A stretch of DNA of 64,000 bases from Corynebacterium renale (GTDB lineage: Bacteria > Actinomycetota > Actinomycetes > Mycobacteriales > Mycobacteriaceae), in NCBI RefSeq assembly GCF_002563965.1, contig NZ_PDJF01000001.1, positions 1,054,001 through 1,118,000 of the forward strand. Reading direction: 5' to 3'. The position numbers and the translations under genes are program-made. The notes below the pieces were generated by a model, which had not been told where the DNA came from, did no database searches, and saw only the letters and a program-made list of their open reading frames with translations. Positions 30,598-43,832 of this stretch are shown one piece after another (positions within the stretch are counted from its first letter, which is position 1; the number at the start of each line of letters is the position of its first letter).

Positions 30598-31182
30598 GTG
30601 ACTAACGAGAATGCGAACACCCAACCTTTTCCCAAGCGTGGACTCGCCATGGTGCTTATCGCCGTGGCCGTTCTTCTTGGTTTGTGGGGTATTTATGCAC
30701 TGACTCAAGGTGATTCTGATTCCACCACCACCGCGAGCGAAACCTCCACCACGAGCGCGCCCACGACCGCAGCCCCGGCCTCGTCGGCGCCTGCGGAGCA
30801 GCCCGCGGCCAGCCCTCAAGAGACACAGCCCGCAGCGGCCACGCCCGCCCCGGCAGCTCCTGCGCCGGCCCCGGCAACCGGCGTGGTGCACGTGCTGAAT
30901 AACTCTACGGAATCCGGTCTAGCTGCAGATACGGCGAATGCGCTGCGTGGCCGTGGGGAGGCTGTAGGCATCGACGGCAACCTGGCCGGCGACCTTCTGA
31001 CCGTCCCGCAGAACACCGTGTTCTTCCACCCCGGCCACGAGCAGGCTGCCCGTGAACTCGCCGACCGCGTTGGTGCCGTCGCGGCGCCGTATAACCCTGC
31101 GATTGGGGAGGCTCGTGACGAAACTCGCCACCCCCAGGATCTCACCCTAGTTCTCGTTGGGCCCATTGCGGCCGTAAACTAG
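30598..31182 (+). CDS. LytR C-terminal domain membrane protein
   Basis: This 194-residue protein has a short cytosolic N-terminus, one transmembrane helix (about residues 18-37), a 65-residue Ser/Thr/Ala/Pro-rich extracytoplasmic linker and a C-terminal LytR_C domain beginning GVVHVLNNSTESGLAA. It occupies the place of mycobacterial Rv0431. A role at the cell wall or in VirR-like envelope control is inference. GTG 30598 follows a TAGAGT -10 by 7 nt. Confidence 0.85.
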   Translation: MTNENANTQPFPKRGLAMVLIAVAVLLGLWGIYALTQGDSDSTTTASETSTTSAPTTAAPASSAPAEQPAASPQETQPAAATPAPAAPAPAPATGVVHVLNNSTESGLAADTANALRGRGEAVGIDGNLAGDLLTVPQNTVFFHPGHEQAARELADRVGAVAAPYNPAIGEARDETRHPQDLTLVLVGPIAAVN

Positions 31183-31188
31183 GGCCCC

Positions 31189-32319
31189 ATGGCAACCCCT
31201 TTTAACAGGTCCCCACGGCACACTCTCGGAGTGGAGTGGGAAATCGCTCTCATTGATCCGGAGTCACGGGACCTGGCCCCGCGCGCCGCTGAAGTTATCG
31301 ACATCGTCGCACAGCGCCACCCCGAGGTGCACTTGGAGCGCGAATTCCTGCAGAACACCGTGGAGCTGGTGACCGGCGTCCACGACCGTGTGCCCGACGC
31401 CGTCGCGGAGTTGTACGCGGACCTGCGCGCCGTCAAAGAGGCTTCCGACGAGCTAGGACTCAAACTGTGGTCGTCCGGATCGCACCCGTTCTCCGATTTC
31501 CGCGAGAACCCCGTCAGCGAGAAGGGCTCCTACAACGAGATCATCGAGCGCACCCAGTACTGGGGTAACCAGATGCTCATCTGGGGCCTGCACGTGCACA
31601 TCGGCATCTCGCATGAGGATCGCGTGTGGCCGATCATCAACGCGCTGATGACGCACTACCCGCACCTGCTGGCGCCGTCGGCAAGCTCCCCGGGCTGGGA
31701 TGGCCTGGACACGGGCTACGCGTCCAACCGCACGATGCTGTACCAGCAGCTGCCGACCGCCGGCATGCCGTACCCGTTCGAGAACTGGGCGCAGTGGGAG
31801 GAATACCTGCACGACCAGGAGATTTCCGGGGTCATGAGCCACACCGGGTCCATGCACCTAGACATCCGCCCGGCCCCGAAGTGGGGCACAATCGAGGTCC
31901 GCATCTCCGACGCGCCCTCCAACCTGCGCGAACTATCCGCCATCGTGGCGCTCACGCACAGCCTGGTCGTCTACTACGACCGCATGCTCTCCGAAGGCAA
32001 GCAACTGCCGACCCTGCAACCATGGCACGTCGCCGAGAATAAGTGGCGCGCCGCCCGCTACGGGTTGGGTGCGCAGATTATCACCAGCCGCGCCACCGAT
32101 GAAGAATGGCTTCACGACGCCCTCCCGGCCCTCATCGAAACCCTACGCAGCACAGCCGAAGACTTAGGCTGCCTGCCAGAACTGGAGTTGCTGTCCGAGA
32201 TCCTAGAGACTGGTTCCGGTTCCGACCGCCAACGTGAGATCTTTAAGCGTGAAGGTTCGTGGATCCCGGCCGTTGATGCAACGTGTGCGGAGATGTGGGA
32301 GAAGCTTCCGCTGCGCTAA
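31189..32319 (+). CDS. YbdK-type carboxylate-amine ligase (glutamate-cysteine ligase family)
   Basis: This 376-residue enzyme belongs to the GCS2/YbdK family, which forms gamma-glutamyl-type amides with ATP. Family features include [19 protein letters not shown] at the start, WGLHVHIGI near 125 and [16 protein letters not shown] near 205. The position parallels mycobacterial Rv0433. Since Corynebacterium uses mycothiol, true gamma-glutamylcysteine synthesis is uncertain; ergothioneine-related ligation is possible. ATG 31189 follows TAAACT by 8 nt. The stop overlaps the convergent HNH gene. Confidence 0.85.
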   Translation: MATPFNRSPRHTLGVEWEIALIDPESRDLAPRAAEVIDIVAQRHPEVHLEREFLQNTVELVTGVHDRVPDAVAELYADLRAVKEASDELGLKLWSSGSHPFSDFRENPVSEKGSYNEIIERTQYWGNQMLIWGLHVHIGISHEDRVWPIINALMTHYPHLLAPSASSPGWDGLDTGYASNRTMLYQQLPTAGMPYPFENWAQWEEYLHDQEISGVMSHTGSMHLDIRPAPKWGTIEVRISDAPSNLRELSAIVALTHSLVVYYDRMLSEGKQLPTLQPWHVAENKWRAARYGLGAQIITSRATDEEWLHDALPALIETLRSTAEDLGCLPELELLSEILETGSGSDRQREIFKREGSWIPAVDATCAEMWEKLPLR

Positions 32320-33563
32320 AACTCAGGGTCTGGGTGCACCTCCGTATTGAGCCGGCTACGGTACGCGCGCTGCTTGCGTTCCTTCAGGTATTCCGCGATC
32401 GTTTTCGCCTCCCACTTGCCTTGCGGCGAGAGTGGGCCGGTAGCTAGCCCAATTTCAAAGGTGCCGTCCGTGTGTAGCCAGATTGTGGTGCCCGTTTCTG
32501 GGTCCAGGATGTAGTGCAGGCCTCCGTTGGTCTTGTGATTGTGGTCGTAAGAGCAGGCGTTCAGTAAGTTCTTCGCGGAGGTTTCCCCACCTTCGGCGTA
32601 CTCCACGCGGTGGTCCTTCTGGCACCGGTGCGCAGGCGTAGTACAGCCGGGCACCCCGCAGGTCCCGTCGCGACCTTCCAAGTAGGCTTTCAGCCCTGGG
32701 CCGGGCGTGTAGGAGTTGGATTTCGCGTCCTTGTAATCCGCCAGGTTGCGCGTGCTCGTGACCTTGGCCAGCAGTTCGTCGCGTAATTCGCCGGTCATCC
32801 ATCCGACGCCCGACATCCACGCCGGAGCGTCCGGTATGTCTTCGGCCTGGTAGACGTTGAGAGTGAGCTTCACGGTGATGTTCTCAAAGATGAGCTTGTA
32901 GAAGGCATCCTCGCGCGTGCAGTCGTGTTCGCGCGCGATGGAACGGATCGCCTCGTCCAGGATGAGGCCATCAGGCTTCGTGAATTCGGCGCGGAGGGCT
33001 GCGACGTCGCCTTCGTTCTCCTCGGGGAGGTCCAGCCCGAATGGTGGAAGCTCCTTTTTGGTAGGTTCCGGCTTCAACTGAGGATTCACCGCGACCAGGA
33101 TTTTGGTCACTTCCTTGCGGAACGCGGTGTGGTCCGGAAACGTCTGGGCAGGCAAGGTCGGCTGGAGGAGTGTGGCCAGTAGCCCGTCAATATCCGGCAA
33201 CGTATCATCCGGTGCAGCGTCCAGGATGGATGCGATGATGGAAATGTGTTGCGCATCCAGGAGAAAAAGTTCCCGCTGCAGCGCCAATGTTTTAGGTAAC
33301 TGGTGCAAGATCGACATTCCGACGATGACCACGTTGTGGGCACGCCCGCGCGTGTATTGGGAAGAACGCCTAATGGATTTGATGGTGTCCCGCATCGTGG
33401 CATCCGGTTTGCGCATCATGTGCTCCAAGGCCATGAACTCCGGGCGCCTGGCGCCCTCAAGCATGACTGCAATCGGATCAGTCTGGTCGCTGCACGCGAA
33501 GTACGCCGGCGGGTTAACCCCCGGTTCTCTTCGGATATGTGGCGGTATCTCAAGAGTTTCCAC
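32316..33563 (-). CDS. DUF222 and HNH endonuclease domain protein
   Basis: This 415-residue protein of the 13E12 repeat type has a long helical DUF222 region (about residues 20-290) and a C-terminal HNH core: [22 protein letters not shown] and [13 protein letters not shown]. It is a distant paralogue of the gene at 3017-3976. The start is the GTG at 33563; no clear ribosome-binding site is seen. The family is multicopy in actinobacteria and of uncertain role. Its stop overlaps the YbdK-type gene stop in CTAA. Confidence 0.85.
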   Translation of the reverse strand: METLEIPPHIRREPGVNPPAYFACSDQTDPIAVMLEGARRPEFMALEHMMRKPDATMRDTIKSIRRSSQYTRGRAHNVVIVGMSILHQLPKTLALQRELFLLDAQHISIIASILDAAPDDTLPDIDGLLATLLQPTLPAQTFPDHTAFRKEVTKILVAVNPQLKPEPTKKELPPFGLDLPEENEGDVAALRAEFTKPDGLILDEAIRSIAREHDCTREDAFYKLIFENITVKLTLNVYQAEDIPDAPAWMSGVGWMTGELRDELLAKVTSTRNLADYKDAKSNSYTPGPGLKAYLEGRDGTCGVPGCTTPAHRCQKDHRVEYAEGGETSAKNLLNACSYDHNHKTNGGLHYILDPETGTTIWLHTDGTFEIGLATGPLSPQGKWEAKTIAEYLKERKQRAYRSRLNTEVHPDPEF

Positions 33564-33702
33564 AACCCCGTCCCGTTATCTGGCCCACCCCGGGCCGAGA
33601 ATTTTTTTGCTGTACTACCACAATAAAAGACTAGAACAGGTGTGTCAATAGTAAATGTAAAAACGCAGGCCAGCGGTGTTGTAAAAGAACATAAATACAC
33701 AA

Positions 33703-33732
33703 CCGGGGCCACGCACCACGTACGCGACCCCG
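33703..33732 (-). terminator. Probable terminator downstream of mrpG
   Basis: A CCGGGG...CCCCGG inverted repeat with a loop of about 17-18 nt lies 18 bp beyond the mrpG stop on the minus strand, followed by a moderately T-rich stretch. The rest of the 33564-33749 gap is AT-rich and should contain the promoter of the divergent-facing HNH gene. Confidence 0.5.
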
Positions 33733-33749
33733 GCCAACCTGTAGTCCGG

Positions 33750-34136
33750 CTACTTCCGCCTGTTGCGCAGGGAACGCTGCGCGGGGGCGTCGTTACGCGA
33801 AAGGCGATGCCGGTCGCCGTAGAGACCCTCGCGGCGCGCCACGCGACCCAGGCGCTGGGCGGTGACGGGGTTGGTCACGAAGGTGAAGAGGATCAGTAGG
33901 ACCAGAATGCCCATGTCACCGCGCTGGCCGACGCCAAAGTTCTCGGAACCGGCGACACGAATAATTGCGCCAATGACGGTGAGCAAAAGACCCGTGGTCT
34001 GCGGCTTCGTGATGATGTGAATCTTGCTCATCGTGTCCTTGAAGCGCACCAAACCAATCGACGCAGACAGCACCAGGAACGCGCCGACCAGGATGAACAC
34101 CAGGGAGACGATATCTGTGACAAGTTGCCAGTTCAT
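33750..34136 (-). CDS. mrpG: Mrp antiporter subunit G
   Basis: This 128-residue membrane subunit has three hydrophobic helices, with the family hallmark GLVRFKDTMSKIHIITKPQTTGLLL in the centre. The last 35 residues form a basic cytosolic tail. It is the last gene of the mrp operon, starting on the base after the mrpF stop. Confidence 0.93.
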   Translation of the reverse strand: MNWQLVTDIVSLVFILVGAFLVLSASIGLVRFKDTMSKIHIITKPQTTGLLLTVIGAIIRVAGSENFGVGQRGDMGILVLLILFTFVTNPVTAQRLGRVARREGLYGDRHRLSRNDAPAQRSLRNRRK

Positions 34137-34412
34137 TTATGCACCATCCCTCTTACGGAAGCGAGCCACGGACGTCGAGGAGATGAAGCCCAACAGTGCG
34201 ACCACGATCATGGCGTTGACCACGGTGGTATCTAGCGTCCAGCAGATGTACACAGCAAGGGCACACTGCACCATGGCGATGAGCCCGTCGAGGCTGAGTA
34301 CACGGTCCATGGAGTTGGGCCCGCGTGCAATCGCGTACGCGGCCAGCACGAAGGCGACGGCGAACATGGCGGCCGCAACGGCCAGAATCGCGTTGTAGAT
34401 TGTGGAATCCAT
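34137..34412 (-). CDS. mrpF: Mrp antiporter subunit F
   Basis: This 91-residue subunit has three transmembrane helices and the conserved GPNSMDRVLSLDGL loop. It is small and hydrophobic, as is usual for MrpF/MnhF, and lies 1 bp after mrpE. Confidence 0.93.
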   Translation of the reverse strand: MDSTIYNAILAVAAAMFAVAFVLAAYAIARGPNSMDRVLSLDGLIAMVQCALAVYICWTLDTTVVNAMIVVALLGFISSTSVARFRKRDGA

Positions 34413-34413
34413 G

Positions 34414-34926
34414 TCAGCCCCTTTCGAAAATGTTGATCATTGCCTTCTCTAGGTTGGCAATATTCTGCAGTTCGTTCTCAAGATCCGTTGGTGTGCCGGC
34501 CATGAGTAGGTGGCAGGTCCACATGCGGTTCGCGATGTCGATGTCGGTGACCGAACCACCTGGCTGCAAGTTGTACAGCGAGGTTGCCATGGTCAGGACG
34601 AGCTCATTTTGCACACGCATCGGGGCGCGCACGATCGCGGCCTTTGGTGGGTCCTCGCGGCGAATCGCAATCCACGCCACCTTGAAGGAGGCGACCATGA
34701 GGTCCTTGATCCAGATCAGAATGAACTTGAACAGCAGACCCCAGTTGATGCTGGTGTTATCCGGCAACGGGAGTTTAGGCAAAGGCAGGGCGAGTACGAT
34801 GAATGTGCCTAGCAGCACACCTGCAATCACGTTGCCCCAGGTTACTTCGCCGTTGAGCATGACCCACATGAACGTGATCCACAGGACGGTCCAGGGCCTA
34901 AACCGGTTCTTTACTCCAGTAAGCAT
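34414..34926 (-). CDS. mrpE: Mrp antiporter subunit E
   Basis: This 170-residue subunit has N-terminal hydrophobic helices, WGNVIAGVLLGTFIV and the conserved KDLMVASFKVAWIAIR segment, then a soluble C-terminal domain. Its ATG overlaps the mrpD stop (TAATG). Confidence 0.92.
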   Translation of the reverse strand: MLTGVKNRFRPWTVLWITFMWVMLNGEVTWGNVIAGVLLGTFIVLALPLPKLPLPDNTSINWGLLFKFILIWIKDLMVASFKVAWIAIRREDPPKAAIVRAPMRVQNELVLTMATSLYNLQPGGSVTDIDIANRMWTCHLLMAGTPTDLENELQNIANLEKAMINIFERG

Positions 34927-36656
34927 TAGTTCTGTCCTCCTGCATTGAGGTGTGAGGTCAGGTCGGAGAGGTCGCCTTCGCGGGTGTCGGAGCCGTCGTC
35001 AAGCCGCTCTGGGGTGAGCGTGCGGGAAATGTTAGCCGGTTCACCGGTGGCGGGGTCGTAGTCGCCGAGGACTGCGGTGCGGTAATTCTCAACCTCAGAG
35101 ATCGATTCGGCGGACCGCTCGGTGACGCCCACGATAGGGCCGGCGAACACGGTCACGGACAGGGAGGCGATCACCAGCAGGGCGGTGGAACCGACCATGC
35201 CCCACGGGAGCTTGCCGACGTCCTCACGCTCGGTCACCTCAACCTCTTCGGTGATATCAACCAGCGGGGAAGTCGACGCCATAGCTAGGTGGCCTTCAGG
35301 TGCGTCCTTGCGGTCACGCCAGAAGCCCTTGGACCAGACGATGATCATCACGTAGAGAGTCAGCAGGGAGGTTGCCACCGCGCCGCCGATGAGCAGCCAA
35401 GCCATGAACCCGCCGACCTCAGAGCCGGCCTGGAGCAGGATGACCTTGCCAATGAACCCGGAGAACGGTGGGATACCGCCCAGGTTGATGGCCGGGATGA
35501 AGTACAAGACCGCGATGATGGGGGAGAGGTACATGAGCGAGCCCAGGCGACGCAGAGACGAGGTGCCCGCCTGGCGTTCGATCAGACCCACGACCAGGAA
35601 GAGTGCGGTCTGCACCAGAATGTGGTGCACGGCGTAGAAGATCGCGCCGTTCAGGCCGTGCGCGGTACCCAGCGCCAAGCCAAAGACCATGTAGCCGATG
35701 TGGCTGACCAGGGTGAACGAAAGCAGACGTTTGATGTCGTTCTGCGCCATCGCACCCAAAATGCCGATGAGCATGGTGGCCAGCGCCACCCACATGAGCA
35801 TCGTGTTCAGTGAGCCGTCGGAGAAGATCGTGGTTTGGATACGGATAATGGAGTACACGCCCACCTTGGTGAGCAGGCCCGCGAACACCGCGGTGACCAG
35901 CGCCGGGGCGGTGGGGTAGGAGTCCGGAAGCCACGCATCCAGCGGGAAGACCGCTGCCTTAATGCCGAACGCGACGAGTAGCACGCCGAAGATCGCAGCA
36001 CGGGTGCCGTCCGGGACGTCTTCCATGCGGATACCCACCTGGGCAATGTTCACGGTGCCCACGGAGGCGTACACCATGGCCAGGCCGAAGATGAAGATCA
36101 TCGAGGACGCCATGGACACCATCACGTAGCCCACGCCAGCGCGCACGCGGGAGGCCGAACCACCCAAGGTGAGCAGGACGTAGGAGGCCACGAGGAAGAT
36201 CTCGAAGCCCACGTACAGGTTGAAGAGGTCGCCTGCGAGGAAGGACAGGTTCACACCCATGGACAAAAGTAGGTAGCTCGGGATGAACACGGCTACCGGC
36301 TCACGGTCGGAGCCGTCGCGAATACCCTGGCTGATCGCGTACCACATGACGGCTAAGATGACGAGGCCGGCGACGGTCAACATGATCGTCGATAAGCGGT
36401 CAGCTACCAGGGTGATTCCGATCGGGGCGTCCCACCCGCCAAGCTGGACGGTCTGAATGCCCTCGGAGTCGATGACGTACAGCATCACCCCGGAGACAAT
36501 GATCACGGCAAGCAGCGCGAGGAATGCGATGAGGTGCTGCGCCCACGTCTTGCGTGCAAACATCAGGGACAAAGCTGCGGCGATTGCGGGAAGCAGGATC
36601 GGTAGCGGAATCAGATACGGCATCGCCGGGAGGACGGCGGATACAAAATCAGTCAT
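34926..36656 (-). CDS. mrpD: Mrp antiporter subunit D
   Basis: This 576-residue NuoM/N-like membrane subunit has about 14 helices. The conserved proton-channel residues of the family are visible in GIKAAVFPLDAWLPDSYP and LTKVGVYSIIR. A 90-residue C-terminal acidic extension (after WRDRKDAPEGH) includes one extra hydrophobic stretch. It overlaps mrpC by 8 bp. Confidence 0.95.
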   Translation of the reverse strand: MTDFVSAVLPAMPYLIPLPILLPAIAAALSLMFARKTWAQHLIAFLALLAVIIVSGVMLYVIDSEGIQTVQLGGWDAPIGITLVADRLSTIMLTVAGLVILAVMWYAISQGIRDGSDREPVAVFIPSYLLLSMGVNLSFLAGDLFNLYVGFEIFLVASYVLLTLGGSASRVRAGVGYVMVSMASSMIFIFGLAMVYASVGTVNIAQVGIRMEDVPDGTRAAIFGVLLVAFGIKAAVFPLDAWLPDSYPTAPALVTAVFAGLLTKVGVYSIIRIQTTIFSDGSLNTMLMWVALATMLIGILGAMAQNDIKRLLSFTLVSHIGYMVFGLALGTAHGLNGAIFYAVHHILVQTALFLVVGLIERQAGTSSLRRLGSLMYLSPIIAVLYFIPAINLGGIPPFSGFIGKVILLQAGSEVGGFMAWLLIGGAVATSLLTLYVMIIVWSKGFWRDRKDAPEGHLAMASTSPLVDITEEVEVTEREDVGKLPWGMVGSTALLVIASLSVTVFAGPIVGVTERSAESISEVENYRTAVLGDYDPATGEPANISRTLTPERLDDGSDTREGDLSDLTSHLNAGGQN

Positions 36657-37140
36657 CTTCTTCTCCCTTCAGTGGCGATTCGAACGAGGCCGGGCCGAAG
36701 TTATCGCCCTGCGAGGTGACCTGGCCGGTCTCCGGGTCATCGGAGGCGTCGTGGTCAGGCGCCGCCGCAGGGGCTGTCGGGCGTGCTGCGATTGCTGCGT
36801 CCTCAGTATCGTCCTCAATGACGTCCGCGGTGCGGTAACGGTACTGGCGGTAGGCCAAGGACAGGATGAACGCGGTCATCGCCATGGAGATCACGATCGC
36901 GGTCAGGATCATGGCCTGCGACAGGGGGTCGGCGATGGTCTCGCCGAAGAGTATGGACTCGCGCCCCTTGATCGGCGGGGAACCGGCGGAGCCGCCGGCC
37001 TGCAGGAGCAGGAGGTTTCCGCCGTTACCGATCATCATGATGCCCAGCATCATTTTGGTCATGGCGCGGTCGAGCATGAGGTACACGCCGGCAGCAATCA
37101 GTGCGCCTGCTGCGGCGAGGAGGAATAGGTTAGCGGTCAT
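36649..37140 (-). CDS. mrpC: Mrp antiporter subunit C
   Basis: This 163-residue NuoK-like subunit has three helices (residues 4-24, 31-48, about 72-95) with MIGNGGNLLLLQAG, and an acidic, disordered C-terminal tail that is longer than in most MrpC. It overlaps mrpA by 11 bp and mrpD by 8 bp. Confidence 0.93.
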   Translation of the reverse strand: MTANLFLLAAAGALIAAGVYLMLDRAMTKMMLGIMMIGNGGNLLLLQAGGSAGSPPIKGRESILFGETIADPLSQAMILTAIVISMAMTAFILSLAYRQYRYRTADVIEDDTEDAAIAARPTAPAAAPDHDASDDPETGQVTSQGDNFGPASFESPLKGEEDD

Positions 37141-40135
37141 CGCGGTCCTCCTTTCCTGCGGAGGCGGCCTGGGCGGCTGCCTTCGCCTTGATTGCTTTAC
37201 GACGTTCCTGCGCCGCCTTCGTCAGCGACGCCGCGCGCTCGCGGGTGCGCTGGCGACGAATTTCCTCATCGCTATCAATGCGGCCACCGAGTGAGGTGAG
37301 AATGTGCATGATCAAACCGATCACGATGAGGTACACGCCAGCGTCGAAGAGCAGCGCTGACGGGACGTGGAACTCGCCGATGAGCGGCAGAGTGAAGTCC
37401 CAGACCTCGGTGGTCAGCGGCGGGCGGCCCACAAACATCGGCCACACCGCTGCCGCGGTAGAAAGCAGCAGACCAAAACCTAAGATCTTGCCTGCATCAA
37501 CCGGGAGCGCTTCTTCCAATTCTTGGCGCCCGCCTGCGATGTACCGCAAGCTAAACGCAAGTGCCGCAACCAAGCCGCCGGCGAAGCCGCCACCGGGTGC
37601 GTTGTGGCCAGCGAAGAAGAAGTACAGGGACAGCAGAATCATCGACGGGAACGCGATGCGGGTGACCACGTCCACCATAAGCGAACGGTTCTGTGCCTTT
37701 TCACTATCGACGTCCGCGGCCAACCACCGGCGGCCGGTAGCCCGCAGTGTCGGGCGACGCGACGGGCGGGTAAACGAACGGGTGCCGTAAATCAGGGAAG
37801 CAACGCCGGTTGCGGCCAGCACCAGGACGGAGATTTCACCCATGGTGTCCCATGCACGAAGGTCGACGAGGAGCACGTTGACGGCGTTCGCGCCGTGCCC
37901 AATCTCGTAGGCCAAGTCTGGGATGTACTGGGAAATCGGTTCCTGCGTGCGGGAGTTCATCGCGAAGAGTGCAATGACCGTGACCGATAGGCCCGTTGCG
38001 GCGGCCAGCCAGGCGCGGTAGCGGTTGCCCTTCGGCGTGCCCCGCCACTCGGTGGTCGTCGGCAGTTTACGCAGTACGAGCATGAAGACCACCATGGAGA
38101 TCGTCTCCACGAGGACCTGGGTGAGCGCCAAGTCCGGTGCGCCCTGCAGTGCGAAGATCATGGCGATGCTGTAGCCGGTCACACCAACCATGATCACGCC
38201 GGAGAGGCGGTTGCTGGTGCGGGTCGCGGCGATAGCCATCACGATGATGATCGCCGCAGCCACGGCCTGCCACGGGGTTTCTGCAACCACCATGTGGACC
38301 TCTGGGCGGTCGCCCAGGATGAGCGCAATCATTGGCATGACGGTGAGCACCGCGAAAATGACGCCCAGGTTGATCACCAAGGAACCACGCTGGGTGCTTG
38401 CCGTGATCCGCAGCGACAGGGTGCGGAAGAAGTGCAGGACCTTGTCGTACGCCTCGTCGGCATCGCCCAGGGCGGGTTCTTCCAGCTGGAAGCGCAGCGC
38501 AACATCGCGGTAGTGGTACAGCAGATAACCTGCCATGATGATGATTGCCGAAAGCCCCAGGGCCACCGTGAATCCATGCCACAGTGCAAGGTGGCCGGGA
38601 AGCTGGTCCGGGTCGCTGACGAGCGTGAAAAGGTGCTGGCTAATCACCGAATCGATCGGCTTCGGCCACGGCCCGAGCGCGATGGTGCCCACGGTCAGGG
38701 TCAGCGGTGCGAGCCACAGCTTCGGGCCGATCGCATGCATCTCGGCGACTGCCTTGGAGACGCCACCGCCAGATGGGTGCTCCGCGCCCTTCGTGGCAAA
38801 CGCGCCGTACAGGAAGTAGCAGGAGTACGCCATCGTCAGAATCGAGCCGAGGACCAGGCCGGTCATCATGAGGTTGCCTGGCATGCCCTGCAGGAGTGGC
38901 TCGTCGAGAATCGCTTGCAGCGCGGTCTCCTTCGCCACAAATCCGTACAGCGGCGGGATACCCGCCATGGATGCAGCGGCAATAATCGCCAGAATCATGA
39001 TGAACGGCTGCTTCTTGCCCAGACCAGAGATATGGCGCACGTCGCGGGTGCCAGCAGTATGGTCGATGGCACCCACAATCATGAACAAGGTGGCCTTGAA
39101 CAGGGAGTGCGCCATGGTCAGGGCCAGGCCGGCCTGGATTGCGGCCGGGGAGCCCACAGACATCACAGAGATGATAAAGCCCAGCTGGGAGACGGTGCCG
39201 TACGCGAGCACCAGCTTGAGATCCACCTGTCGCAGCGCCATCCAACCGCCCATGAGCATGGTCAAGAGCCCCAGCGGGATGACCACCAGGTACCAGGCGG
39301 ACAGCACGTGGAATTCCGCGGCCAGGCGCGCGACCAGGTAAATACCGGCCTTCACCATCGCGGCGGAGTGTAGGTATGCGGACACCGGGGTCGGCGCGGC
39401 CATTGCGCCAGGGAGCCAGAAGTGGGCCGGCGCAATAGCGGACTTGGTCAGCGCGCCAGCGAGCATGAGCACAGCGGCGATGGTCAGATGCGGAATCTGG
39501 GTGAGATCATTCTCAGCAGCGAACCGGGCGAGCTCGGAGAAGCTCCACACGCCTGTCTGACGGCCCAGCAGGATAATGCCGACCAGCATCGCCAAACCAC
39601 CGAGCGTGGTCACAAGAAGCGCCTGGCCCGCAGCCCTGCGTGACGACGCCCTCTCGGCGTAATAGCCGACGAGCAGGAAGGAAAGCACGGACGTGATTTC
39701 CCAGAAGATGTACATCAACAGCAGGCTGTCGGAAATAATCAACCCGTACATCACCATCGCGAACGCCGTCATCTGGCTGGCGAAAATAGATAGGCGGATC
39801 GGGTTGGAATCGAAGTAACCCCAGCAATACAGGAGGACGAGTGCACCTACACCCAACACGATCAGAGCGAAGAACCCGGAGAGGGCATCCATTCTGAACT
39901 CGAGGTCAAGGTTGAGCATCGGCAACCATTCGATATTCCTTGTCAACGCCTTGCCCTCGGCAAAACTGCCGCGCAAGAAATTGTGGACAACGAACACGAA
40001 TCCGGCTGCCGGCACCAGCGCAAGGAGGCCAAAGCCTGCCCTGCCGATGGTGCGCAAGAGCAAAGGTGCAATCGCCGCTGCAATAGTTAGGGCACACAGA
40101 AGTAATAACACGTGTGGAACGCTCCCCATTGGCAT
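37130..40135 (-). CDS. mrpA: Mrp antiporter subunit A fused to B
   Basis: This protein of about 1001 residues combines the NuoL-like MrpA (roughly the first 780 residues, with the proton-antiporter domain and AIAPAHFWLPGAMAAPTPVSAYLHSA) with a C-terminal MrpB/MnhB module (NAPGGGFAGGLVAALAFSLRY). A basic, Ala/Lys-rich 55-residue cytosolic tail ends it. The complex exchanges Na+ for H+ and supports pH and salt tolerance. The start is uncertain: GTG 40156, ATG 40135 and ATG 40129 are in frame. I prefer 40135, about 10 nt after a TAGCAT box. Confidence 0.93.
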   Translation of the reverse strand: MPMGSVPHVLLLLCALTIAAAIAPLLLRTIGRAGFGLLALVPAAGFVFVVHNFLRGSFAEGKALTRNIEWLPMLNLDLEFRMDALSGFFALIVLGVGALVLLYCWGYFDSNPIRLSIFASQMTAFAMVMYGLIISDSLLLMYIFWEITSVLSFLLVGYYAERASSRRAAGQALLVTTLGGLAMLVGIILLGRQTGVWSFSELARFAAENDLTQIPHLTIAAVLMLAGALTKSAIAPAHFWLPGAMAAPTPVSAYLHSAAMVKAGIYLVARLAAEFHVLSAWYLVVIPLGLLTMLMGGWMALRQVDLKLVLAYGTVSQLGFIISVMSVGSPAAIQAGLALTMAHSLFKATLFMIVGAIDHTAGTRDVRHISGLGKKQPFIMILAIIAAASMAGIPPLYGFVAKETALQAILDEPLLQGMPGNLMMTGLVLGSILTMAYSCYFLYGAFATKGAEHPSGGGVSKAVAEMHAIGPKLWLAPLTLTVGTIALGPWPKPIDSVISQHLFTLVSDPDQLPGHLALWHGFTVALGLSAIIIMAGYLLYHYRDVALRFQLEEPALGDADEAYDKVLHFFRTLSLRITASTQRGSLVINLGVIFAVLTVMPMIALILGDRPEVHMVVAETPWQAVAAAIIIVMAIAATRTSNRLSGVIMVGVTGYSIAMIFALQGAPDLALTQVLVETISMVVFMLVLRKLPTTTEWRGTPKGNRYRAWLAAATGLSVTVIALFAMNSRTQEPISQYIPDLAYEIGHGANAVNVLLVDLRAWDTMGEISVLVLAATGVASLIYGTRSFTRPSRRPTLRATGRRWLAADVDSEKAQNRSLMVDVVTRIAFPSMILLSLYFFFAGHNAPGGGFAGGLVAALAFSLRYIAGGRQELEEALPVDAGKILGFGLLLSTAAAVWPMFVGRPPLTTEVWDFTLPLIGEFHVPSALLFDAGVYLIVIGLIMHILTSLGGRIDSDEEIRRQRTRERAASLTKAAQERRKAIKAKAAAQAASAGKEDRDDR

Positions 40136-40271
40136 CGGCGGACAAATGCTAACCACGTCCCCGACACTGACGGCTAACTAGGACAGGGCGCGGCCAATAT
40201 CAGCCAGCATAGCGGTTGGAAGCGCGCCGGGTGAACCAAATTTGAAGATACTGTTATATATGGTCCCATCA

Positions 40272-40308
40272 CGAAAGCCCCCGACTATCGGTGAGTCGGG
40301 GGCTTTCG
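40272..40308. terminator. Strong inverted repeat, probable dipeptidase terminator
   Basis: Long, nearly perfect arms (CGAAAGCCCCCGACT and its complement) with a short ATCGGTG loop lie about 65 bp past the dipeptidase stop and upstream of mrpA. It is symmetric, without a clear T run, and could stop transcription in both directions. The rest of the 40136-40372 gap holds the mrp promoter. Confidence 0.7.
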
Positions 40309-40372
40309 CAGCATACATATGGTTTTGCGGACACGTACAACATTTTGTTGTGTCCGTGCTCACACTATGTGT

Positions 40373-43510
<3,138 letters not shown>

Positions 43511-43547
43511 GCCCCCTGTGCTCGCTTAACGACGCACGCAGCGCCCC

Positions 43548-43580
43548 AAGGGCCTCAGCTCCACAGCTGGGGCCCTTTTT
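43548..43580 (+). terminator. Terminator of groEL
   Basis: AAGGGCC..AGCT and AGCT..GGCCCTT arms form a stem followed by TTTTT. Confidence 0.92.
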
Positions 43581-43595
43581 CTTGCATTCGCAGAG

Positions 43596-43613
43596 TACCC
43601 CCTAAAGGGGGTA
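43596..43613. promoter_or_regulatory. TACCCCC-TAAA-GGGGGTA palindrome
   Basis: Perfect 7-bp arms with a 4-bp centre make an operator-like site. It resembles the TACCC/GGGTA copper-responsive (CsoR/RicR-type) operators, but no copper gene is nearby. A decayed copy (TACCCCCTACAAGGTA) overlaps the ppk2 promoter at about 44450-44465. Confidence 0.4.
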
Positions 43614-43693
43614 AGTTTCCTTCCTGAGAACGAATCAACCTACCTAAGATTGCTCAGTATCGAACCGCAATGAATTAGCGTTACGTTATGCAA

Positions 43694-43730
43694 TAAAAAA
43701 TTTCCGCAGCTCACTGCCGGTTCGCGGAAA
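43694..43730 (-). terminator. Minus-strand hairpin with U-tract, no known gene
   Basis: On the minus strand TTTCCGCG..CGCGGAAA-like arms (TTTCCGC at 43701-43707, GCGGAAA at 43724-43730) are followed by TTTTTTATTG, a typical Rho-independent terminator. No minus-strand gene is annotated between here and ppk2. Confidence 0.55.
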
Positions 43731-43832
43731 TGTGCAGGTTATCGGCGGTTATAGCCAGGGTGAATTATTGGTAAATTACTTAAGATGCAACTTAAGTATG
43801 TCTAATGGCGAAAAGTTTTTCCTGGATAGAAC

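Noticed and set aside
40178..40363. 61-aa minus frame across the dipeptidase-mrpA gap
   Set aside because: It runs through the strong hairpin at 40272-40308 and has no homology or ribosome-binding site; more likely regulatory sequence.
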